From positions 1 to 64,000 of the forward strand of contig JAHIUD010000073.1 in the NCBI GenBank assembly GCA_018817515.1: DNA of 64,000 nt. The letters run 5' to 3'. The stretch comes from Pseudomonadota bacterium (GTDB lineage Bacteria > Desulfobacterota > Desulfovibrionia > Desulfovibrionales > Desulfovibrionaceae). The notes under the pieces are model-generated. The model did no database searches. It was not told the DNA's origin and saw nothing but the letters and a program-made list of their open reading frames with translations. Below are positions 56,831 to 64,000 of this stretch, one piece after another (within the stretch, counting starts at the first letter, position 1; each line of letters starts with the position of its first letter). Position numbers and translations under genes: made by a program.

Positions 56831-58078
56831 CTACCTCCCCACCACGTTTTGAATGGCTTTCAGGGCAGCGCCGGTGCCGGTCTGGGCGGTCTTCATCACG
56901 TCCAGGGGCAGCTTGGCGCATCCTGCGGCGAACACGCCCTTGTCGGCGCCGCCGATGATGAAGCCGTCATCATCAACAGGAAGCTCCACGGGCAGCTTGG
57001 AGCCCGCGCAGCTCGGCTGCATGCCGGTGGCCAGAACCACCATGTCGAAGCGCTCCTCGCCCTTGATGCCGGTGACGGCGTCCTCGACAGTGAGGATCGG
57101 GCTCTTGCATTCGCACTCGACGATCTTGGCGACCTTGCCCTTGACCAGGGTGAGCTTGTCGTCGCCCGCCACCTTCTGCATGAAGTTGTCGTAGCGGCCA
57201 GGGGTGCGCAGGTCGATGTAGTAGATGACGACCTGGGCCTCGGGCAGCTTCTCGCGGATGTAGGTGACGTGCTTGAGCGACGCCATGCAGCAGATGTACG
57301 AACAGTAGTTCAGGTGGTTCTCATCGCGGCTGCCTGCGCACTGCACGAAGGCGATGCGCTTGGGCGCCTTGCCGTCGCTCGGGCGTTCGATCTTGCCGCC
57401 GGTGGGACCGTTGGGCGCGGCCAGGCGCTCGAACTGCATGTTGGACACCACGTTGGCCAGCTTGCCGCCGCCGAGGTTGTCCAGCTTGGCCATGTCGTAG
57501 GGCTTCCAGCCGGTGGCCCAGATGATGGAGCCGACCTGCAGATCGAAGGTCTTTTCCGCGTCAGCGGTGTCGATGGCGCCGTACGGGCAGGCGTCCTTCA
57601 GCTTGTCGAGCTCGCCAGGGGCGCAGGCGGCGGCGTCGACGACGTAGCGCTGCGGGAAGGCGAACAGGTGCGTGGAGTAGGCCACCTTGCGGTCCACAAG
57701 CCCGAACTCGAACTCGCTGGCGACCGTGCTGGTGGCGGCCTTTTCGCACTCGCCGCACATGGTGCAGTTGGCGTTGACAAAACGAGGGCGCTCTTTGATT
57801 TTGACATCAAAAGCGCCCGGAGTGCCAGTCACGCTGACAACTTCACTCATGGTGAAGAACTTCACCTTGGGGTTGTTTTTGATGCGCTGGAACTGAATTT
57901 CCAGGCCGCAAGATGGTGGGCAGAGCTTCGGGAAATATTGATTGAGCTGCGCCACCCGTCCGCCGAGATACGGATTGGTCTCGACGATGTAGACCTCGTG
58001 GCCGATTTCGGCGGCCTCGAGGGCGGCGGTGATCCCGGCGAATCCCCCGCCTACGACGAGAATACTGTTGTTCGACAT
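56831..58078 (-). CDS. qmoA: Quinone-interacting membrane-bound oxidoreductase subunit QmoA
   Basis: SILVVGGGFAGITAALEAAEIGHEVYIVETNPYLGGRVAQLNQYFPKLCPPSCGLEIQ. Confidence 0.95.
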   Translation of the reverse strand: MSNNSILVVGGGFAGITAALEAAEIGHEVYIVETNPYLGGRVAQLNQYFPKLCPPSCGLEIQFQRIKNNPKVKFFTMSEVVSVTGTPGAFDVKIKERPRFVNANCTMCGECEKAATSTVASEFEFGLVDRKVAYSTHLFAFPQRYVVDAAACAPGELDKLKDACPYGAIDTADAEKTFDLQVGSIIWATGWKPYDMAKLDNLGGGKLANVVSNMQFERLAAPNGPTGGKIERPSDGKAPKRIAFVQCAGSRDENHLNYCSYICCMASLKHVTYIREKLPEAQVVIYYIDLRTPGRYDNFMQKVAGDDKLTLVKGKVAKIVECECKSPILTVEDAVTGIKGEERFDMVVLATGMQPSCAGSKLPVELPVDDDGFIIGGADKGVFAAGCAKLPLDVMKTAQTGTGAALKAIQNVVGR

Positions 58079-58327
58079 TCGCTGTCCTCCCTCTGTAAGT
58101 GTGCCAGGCTAGCCTTCTTGGGTTGCCTGGGCCGAATGGCATGCGCCACGGCGTGGGATTTTCCCCGGCCCGTTAGGGCATGACTTCGGGGATGGCCCCG
58201 GCTTGGCCCTCCCCGTAAATTGCCCCCGAACGGGCGGAAAGTGCCCCAGCAGTTGAAATGGCCCGAACCCGGACTGCAACTTTGGCTGTTCCAGTCCGGG
58301 CTCAGACCACTTCCCCGTCTGGGAAGG

Positions 58328-58362
58328 AGGGCGGCCGCAAGCTTGTGGCTCACGGCCGCCCT
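58328..58362 (-). repeat. Strong hairpin downstream of aprA
   Basis: AGGGCGGCCG (58328-58337) / CGGCCGCCCT (58353-58362); no obvious U-tract. Confidence 0.8.
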
Positions 58363-58384
58363 GTGTCAACGAGCTTCCCTTAGC

Positions 58385-60388
58385 TTATGCTTCGGTGGGA
58401 ATGATCTGGATGTAAGGCTTCTTGAAGAGGGTGATTTCCTTCTTCTTGGGGTCGTACTTGGAGTTCACGAAGCACTTCCACTTCGCATCGTCCAGGCCCA
58501 TGGCGTCGCCACGGTAGTAGAAGCCGGGGTAACGGGTCTCTTCACGGAAGTCGATGTGCTGCAGGTGCAGGCGCACGGTCCACAGACGGTGGAACTGCTC
58601 CCAGGCGCGCATCAGTTCGTGCAGGTCGCGAGCGGCCAGCTTCTTGGAGTCTTCCTCAAGCATGCCCATGAGCCAGAAGGCGGTCTTGAGCAGGGCGCCG
58701 GAGGTCATGTACAGGGTGGCAACACCTCCGCCGTACTCGTCCGAGCACTTGATCAAGCGCATCATGAAGTTCTTGGGGGTGATGTAGTTCGGGTTGATCT
58801 CCGGAGCGGTGGAAGCACCCTTGAACTGCTCGTAGGTGTACCAGGGCTGGTAGATCTCCTTGGCAAGGTCAGCAGCCTTCACCTGGAGGGTGGGCTTGAA
58901 GTCCTTGTGGTCGATGACCCAGCGCACCATCTGCTTGCCGCAGATGCGGCCTTCAGCGTGGGAACCGGAGGAGAACTTGTGGCCGGAGGCGCCAACGCCG
59001 TCAGCGCAGGTCCAGAGACCTTCGACGGTGGTCATGCGGTTGTAGACCTTGCCGTTGGCGGCGCGGACTTTGTACTCTTCGGGAACCCAGGCCTCGTCCG
59101 GACCGGAAACCCAGATGCCGCAGCAGCCGGAGTGGGAGCCGAGCAGGTAAGGCTCGGTGGGCATGATCTCGGAGCCCTTCTCTTCAGGAGCGCAGTTGGT
59201 GCAGGCCCACAGGTTGGCCATGCCCACGCACATGTCGAGGAAGTCTTCCCAAGCCTCAGACTCCAGGTGCTTCCACTCGGCACCCTTCAGGTCGCCATTG
59301 ACGGTGGCCAGAAGGGCCGTCTTGGTGTCCATGAAGATGGGGCCGCGGCCTTCGCGCATTTCGCGAAGCATCATGTGGTTGCGCAGGCAGGTCGGGATGA
59401 CGTGACCCTTGGCGTAGCCGCGATCTTCGTAGGGCTTCAGCATGGCGCGGTTGGTGGCGCAGTAGTCTTCGCCCTTGTAGTTCGTGGCCTTGGCCTTGAA
59501 CAGCAGGAACCAAGCGCCGACCGGGCCGTAACCGTCCTTGAAGCGGGCGGGCACGAAGCGGTTTTCCATCATGGTCATTTCGGCGCCAACCTGAGCGCAC
59601 ATGGTGTAGGTGGAACCAGCGTTCCAAACCGGGTACCAGGCGCGGCCCATGCCTTCACCCATGGAGCGGGGACGGAACACGTTGACCGCGCCGCCGCAAG
59701 CCACGAGGCAAGCATTGCAGGTGAAGACGTACACTTTGTTCTCACGGGTGCTGAAGCCCACGGCGCCGGCGATGCGGTTCGGGGTGTTGGCATCCAGGAG
59801 CAGCTTCACGATGAAGATGCGCTCGAGGTAACGGTCGTCACCCAGGGCTTTCTTCGCGGCTTCAGCGACGATGACCTTGTAGGACTCACCGTTGATCATG
59901 ATCTGCCAACGGCCGGAACGCACGGGGGCGTCGCCGTTGCGCAGGGACAGGCCAGCGGCCTTGGCCTGGGCGCCGTCGAGGTTCTTGCCGTCTTTCTTGA
60001 TCCAGACGGGCAGGCCCCACTCTTCGAACAGGTGGACGGAGTCGTCAACGTGGCGGCCCAGGTCGTAGATCAGGTCTTCGCGGACCAGACCCATGAGGTC
60101 GGTGCGGACCATGCGGACGTAGTCGTCAGCTTTCTGCTCTTTGCCGATGTAGGTGTTGATGGCGGAAAGGCCCTGCGCCACGGCGCCGGAACGCTCCAGG
60201 GAGGCCTTGTCCAGCAGCATGATCGAGATGTCCTTGCCGAACTTGTCAGCCCAGCGGACGGCCTCGTAGGCGGCGCCGCAATTGCCCATGCCGCCGCCAA
60301 CCATCAGGATGTCAGCATGCATCTCGACGATCGTCGGCTCGGCCAGGGGGACACCTTTGACGATTTCTTTAGACGGAATCTGAGGCAT
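58385..60388 (-). CDS. aprA: Adenylylsulfate (APS) reductase alpha subunit
   Basis: ADILMVGGGMGNCGAAYEAVRWADKFGKDISIMLLDKASLERSGAVAQGLSAINTYIG; full-length AprA. Confidence 0.98.
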   Translation of the reverse strand: MPQIPSKEIVKGVPLAEPTIVEMHADILMVGGGMGNCGAAYEAVRWADKFGKDISIMLLDKASLERSGAVAQGLSAINTYIGKEQKADDYVRMVRTDLMGLVREDLIYDLGRHVDDSVHLFEEWGLPVWIKKDGKNLDGAQAKAAGLSLRNGDAPVRSGRWQIMINGESYKVIVAEAAKKALGDDRYLERIFIVKLLLDANTPNRIAGAVGFSTRENKVYVFTCNACLVACGGAVNVFRPRSMGEGMGRAWYPVWNAGSTYTMCAQVGAEMTMMENRFVPARFKDGYGPVGAWFLLFKAKATNYKGEDYCATNRAMLKPYEDRGYAKGHVIPTCLRNHMMLREMREGRGPIFMDTKTALLATVNGDLKGAEWKHLESEAWEDFLDMCVGMANLWACTNCAPEEKGSEIMPTEPYLLGSHSGCCGIWVSGPDEAWVPEEYKVRAANGKVYNRMTTVEGLWTCADGVGASGHKFSSGSHAEGRICGKQMVRWVIDHKDFKPTLQVKAADLAKEIYQPWYTYEQFKGASTAPEINPNYITPKNFMMRLIKCSDEYGGGVATLYMTSGALLKTAFWLMGMLEEDSKKLAARDLHELMRAWEQFHRLWTVRLHLQHIDFREETRYPGFYYRGDAMGLDDAKWKCFVNSKYDPKKKEITLFKKPYIQIIPTEA

Positions 60389-60470
60389 AGCTACCTCCGT
60401 ATGCTCTCATAATGTTGATTTGGTAAAAAACCTTTGCAACACAAAACTCGTCAGTCGACGAAGGCCGGTG

Positions 60471-60968
60471 CTAGTCGCAAACGGCGTCGAGCCAGCACTG
60501 GGACTTGTCGCCCTCGGCCAGTTCGAACTTCTTCTGCATGGCGTTCTCAGGGGTGGTCAGGCACGCAGCGGACTCGGTGAACAGCAGTTCGTCGTCCAGG
60601 TTCGCCGGCTCGGGCTTGCCGCCGAAGCAGTTGATGGAACCTTCAGGGGTGGTGCGGATGGGGAACTTGAAACGCTTCACGGAGCCGTTGCGGAACTTAA
60701 CAGTCCACATGATGTCTTCGGCCGAGCGCATGGGGATGGAGGTTCCACCCATGGGGGCGAAGTCGGCGTAGGGGCGGGCTTCAATGGCGCCCTGGGGGCA
60801 GATTTTCACGCAAGAATAACATTCCCAGCAGGCATCAGGCTCCTGGTTGTACGCCTTCATGGCGTCCGGATCCAGAATCATGAGGTCGTTCGGGCAAATG
60901 TACATGCAAGCGGTCTTCTCGCCACCCTTGCAGCCGTCGCATTTTTCCGGATTAACAAAGGTCGGCAT
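60471..60968 (-). CDS. aprB: Adenylylsulfate (APS) reductase beta subunit
   Basis: MPTFVNPEKCDGCKGGEKTACMYICPNDLMILD...CWECYSCVKICPQGAIEARPYADFAPMGG. Confidence 0.98.
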   Translation of the reverse strand: MPTFVNPEKCDGCKGGEKTACMYICPNDLMILDPDAMKAYNQEPDACWECYSCVKICPQGAIEARPYADFAPMGGTSIPMRSAEDIMWTVKFRNGSVKRFKFPIRTTPEGSINCFGGKPEPANLDDELLFTESAACLTTPENAMQKKFELAEGDKSQCWLDAVCD

Positions 60969-61237
60969 AACACTCCTCCTAACAGGTTTAAATTAAAGCA
61001 GTAACCGACACGATCCACAGCCAACTACGTGCTTGGAACAGGCACGGACTTGTGAGAAACGACGATTAGCAAGCCCTTCCGGGGGTGTCAAGGCGAAAGT
61101 GAATTTTTGAACAAGGGTCCGCACCCTGCCACTCACTTTGCCGGGAACCCCCGGTAGAATAAGGACTTTTGACCCAACGCCCACCTGGCCTGCCGGAGTG
61201 GCCGGGCGGAGGAGGGGTTTATGGTCCTTGGCTTCTT

Positions 61238-61253
61238 CGTGATTTTGATCACA
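61238..61253. promoter_or_regulatory. CRP/FNR-family-like operator in the sat-aprB intergenic region
   Basis: CGTGA-TTTTGA-TCACA; perfect dyad GTGAT-TTTG-ATCAC. Confidence 0.55.
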
Positions 61254-61631
61254 AGCCGCAATTTTTTGCCGTAGCGTGTCCCCCTATACCTCAGGTCGGC
61301 AAATTCTTGCAAGCCTTTTTCTGGGACATGGTCTGAGAGACCGAAAAGCCACGCCCTGCGCGGGAATTCACGGCATTTGGAGTGCCCGGACAGCCTGCGC
61401 GGAAATATGGCTTGACACAACTTTCACAATCTGTTCATAGTCGCGACGCTGATACAGTCCACGGGTGGCGATCATTCGCACACGGCCCGACAGCTGGCCC
61501 TGGCGCCAGCCAGGACGACGACCACCAGAGCCCCAGGGCGTCGCCGAATACAGGCGCGAGCCCTTGGGGCCACGGCTTTGGCAGAGGTAGTGGCACAAAT
61601 CAACCCGCTTTTTTTTCAAGGAGAAACGTAG

Positions 61632-62900
61632 ATGGCATCGAAACTCGTTCCCCCGCATGGTGGCAAAGGCCTCGTCTGCTGCTTGCTCGAAGGCGCCGCT
61701 CTGGCCGCCGAGATCAAGAAGGCCGCCGGCCTGAAGAAGATCGAAATCTCCTCCCAGGAAAAGGGCGACCTGATCATGATGGGCATCGGCGGCTTCAGCC
61801 CGCTGACCGGCTTCATGGGCAAGGCCGACTGGAAGAGCGTCTGCGAGAAGTTCACCATGACCGACGGCACCTTCTGGCCCATCCCCGTGATGCTGGCCAC
61901 CGACGATGCCTCCGTCAAGGCCGGTGAAGAGATCACTCTGGAGCGCAACGGCACCGTCATGGCCACCATGAAGGTCACCGAAGTGTTCGAGCTCTCCGAC
62001 GCCGAGAAAACCTTTGAGTGCGAGAAGAACTACAAGGGCGAAGGCGCCGACTCCCAGACCGACTTCATGGGCACCGCCATCAAGGATCACCCCGGTGTCC
62101 AGATGGTTCTCGCCCGCAAGAAGTTCTGCCTGGCCGGCCCCGTGAAAGTCCTGTCCGAGGGCGGCTTCCCCGAGAAGTTCCCCGGCGTGTACAAGACCCC
62201 CGCACAGCTGCGCGCCGAGATGGACGAGCGCGGCTGGGCCAAGGTTGCCGCTCTGCAGCTGCGCAACCCCATGCACCGCTCGCATGAATACCTCTGCAAG
62301 ATCGGCGTTGAAGTGTGCGACGGCGTCGTCATCCACTCCCTGGTTGGCGCCCTGAAGCCCGGCGACATCCCGGCCGAAGTCCGCGTTGACGCCATCAACA
62401 CCCTGGTCGAGCACTACTTCGTGAAGAAGAACGTGATCCAGGCCGGCTACCCCCTGGACATGCGCTACGCCGGTCCCCGCGAGGCCCTGCTGCACGCCCT
62501 GTTCCGTCAGAACTACGGCATGAACTTCCTCTTGGTCGGCCGTGACCACGCTGGCGTTGGCGACTTCTACGGCATGTTCGAGGCCCAGGAGATCTTCGAC
62601 AAGATCCCGGTCACCGGCAATGCCTCCAAGGACCTGCTGACCCAGCCCCTGAAGATCGACTGGACCTTCTACTGCGTGAAGTGCGACGGCATGGCCTCCC
62701 TGCGCACCTGCCCCCACTCCAAGGAAGACCGCGTCATCCTGTCCGGCACCAAGCTGCGCAAGATGCTCAGCGAAGGTGGCGACGTGCCCGATCACTTCGG
62801 TCGCGAGGAGTGCCTGGTCATCCTGCGCAAGTACTACGCTGGCCTGACCGAGAAGGTCGAAGTCAAGATGCAGAAGGCCGCTTCCGGCTCTGCCATGTAA
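61632..62900 (+). CDS. sat: Sulfate adenylyltransferase (ATP sulfurylase)
   Basis: [66 protein letters not shown]. Confidence 0.98.
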   Translation: MASKLVPPHGGKGLVCCLLEGAALAAEIKKAAGLKKIEISSQEKGDLIMMGIGGFSPLTGFMGKADWKSVCEKFTMTDGTFWPIPVMLATDDASVKAGEEITLERNGTVMATMKVTEVFELSDAEKTFECEKNYKGEGADSQTDFMGTAIKDHPGVQMVLARKKFCLAGPVKVLSEGGFPEKFPGVYKTPAQLRAEMDERGWAKVAALQLRNPMHRSHEYLCKIGVEVCDGVVIHSLVGALKPGDIPAEVRVDAINTLVEHYFVKKNVIQAGYPLDMRYAGPREALLHALFRQNYGMNFLLVGRDHAGVGDFYGMFEAQEIFDKIPVTGNASKDLLTQPLKIDWTFYCVKCDGMASLRTCPHSKEDRVILSGTKLRKMLSEGGDVPDHFGREECLVILRKYYAGLTEKVEVKMQKAASGSAM

Positions 62901-62932
62901 TTGAAGCCGCTTCGGCGACTGCCTTAGGTTCC

Positions 62933-62972
62933 TTAAAGGGGCGTCCTTCACCGGGCGCCCCTTTTTTTGCCA
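62933..62972 (+). terminator. Rho-independent terminator of sat
   Basis: GGGGCGTCCTTCACCGGGCGCCCCTTTTTTT. Confidence 0.85.
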
Positions 62973-63034
62973 CAATTTGACGGCCGCGACCGCAGCACCT
63001 TGCCAGGAAGCGCATCGCCCGGTATATTCCGAGC

Positions 63035-64000
63035 ATGGGACAAATACTCGTCACCGGCGGAGCCGGATACATCGGGGCGCACACGGTCAAGCGCCTGGCC
63101 AAGGCCGGGTACGAGACCGTGGTCTTGGACAACCTTTCCACCGGGCACCGCGACTTCGCCCGCTGGGGCAACTTCATCCAGGGCGACGTGTGCGACGCTG
63201 CAGTCCTGGACATGGTTTTCGGCTCCCGGGAGATCGAGGCCGTGGTGCACTTCGCCGCCGCCAGCCAGGTGGGCGAGAGCGTGCTCAGTCCGCTCTTCTA
63301 CTACCAGAACAACGTGCAAGGCGCGGTGACGCTGCTTGCCGCCATGCGCCGCCACAAGGTGGACACCCTGGTCTTCTCCTCCACCTGCGCGGTGTACGGC
63401 CCGCCCTTTGACGGCCTGTTGACCGAGGACCACCCCATCCGCCCGCTGTCGCCCTATGCGCACACCAAGCGCATGATCGAGCAGATTCTTGAGGACTGCT
63501 CCCGGGCCAACGGCTTGCGCGCCCTGTGCCTGCGCTACTTCAACGCCGCCGGGGCCGACCCCGAGGGCGAGGTGGGCGAGCGCCACCTGCCCGAGACCCA
63601 CCTGATCCCCCTGGTGCTCCAGACGGCGCTGGGCCAGCGCGAGTGCATCCAGATCCTGGGCGATGACTACGACACCCCCGACGGCACGGCCATCCGCGAC
63701 TACATCCACGTGCAGGACCTGGCCGACGCGCATGTGCTGGCCCTGGCGCACCTGCGCTCGGGCGGGGCCTCCGGGGCCTACAACCTGGGCAACGGCCTGG
63801 GCCACAGCGTGCGTCAGGTGGTGGAGGCCGCCCGCGCCGTGACCGGGCTGAATGTCCCGGTGCGCCAGGCGCCGCGCCGCGCCGGGGACTCGCCCCGCCT
63901 GGTGGGCGACGCCGCCCGCGCGCGCGCCGAACTCGGCTGGCGGCCGCAGTTCACGGACATCGGCGAGATCATCCAGACGGCCTGGGACTGGCACCGCCTG
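63035..64000 (+). CDS. galE: UDP-glucose 4-epimerase, 3' end outside window
   Basis: MGQILVTGGAGYIGAHTVKRLAKAGYETVVLDNLSTGHRD; SSTCAVYG, YAHTKRMIEQ, IRDYIHVQDLADAH. Confidence 0.95.
   Translation, partial: MGQILVTGGAGYIGAHTVKRLAKAGYETVVLDNLSTGHRDFARWGNFIQGDVCDAAVLDMVFGSREIEAVVHFAAASQVGESVLSPLFYYQNNVQGAVTLLAAMRRHKVDTLVFSSTCAVYGPPFDGLLTEDHPIRPLSPYAHTKRMIEQILEDCSRANGLRALCLRYFNAAGADPEGEVGERHLPETHLIPLVLQTALGQRECIQILGDDYDTPDGTAIRDYIHVQDLADAHVLALAHLRSGGASGAYNLGNGLGHSVRQVVEAARAVTGLNVPVRQAPRRAGDSPRLVGDAARARAELGWRPQFTDIGEIIQTAWDWHRL

Noticed and set aside
55467-56852. 461-aa plus-strand ORF over qmoB
   Set aside because: Antisense to a well-supported qmoB; shadow coding.

Overview
High-GC window with the gene content and order of a sulfate-reducing Desulfovibrio-type bacterium (inferred from sat, aprBA, qmoABC and a cobA-hemD fusion). 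From left to right: the end of a MotE/MgtE_N-like gene, truA, a FliD-like gene, an RRM protein, an AT-richer orphan gene with a HEPN-like Rx4H motif, a BPL_N-domain gene, valS, a GNAT-cupin fusion, and cobA-hemD. Next is an accessory segment (about 11.7-17.5 kb) with a large serine recombinase, a tyrosine-recombinase-like protein, unknown genes, and many inverted repeats. A large tetrapyrrole/metal locus follows (about 17.5-34.1 kb): exbD-exbB-tonB plus an ABC-2 exporter, divergent from a FecBCD-type importer, a TonB-dependent receptor, a CobN-type chelatase, ChlI, a ChlI-ChlD fusion, a periplasmic DsrE-like protein and an extremely His-rich protein. Then come chrA/arsR, nrdDG and btuB-cbiZ-btuFCD-tonB. 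nrdD and btuB diverge, and each leader looks like a cobalamin riboswitch. The right part has an HD-GYP-like protein, hemerythrin, groESL, a NarL-type regulator, a secreted nuclease, and the sulfate-reduction cluster qmoDCBA-aprAB divergent from sat, ending in a partial galE. No tRNA, rRNA or CRISPR array was recognised. Best candidates for follow-up: the tonB/ABC/CobN-ChlI-ChlD locus, the HEPN-like gene, the palindrome-rich recombinase segment, and the divergent B12-riboswitch region.
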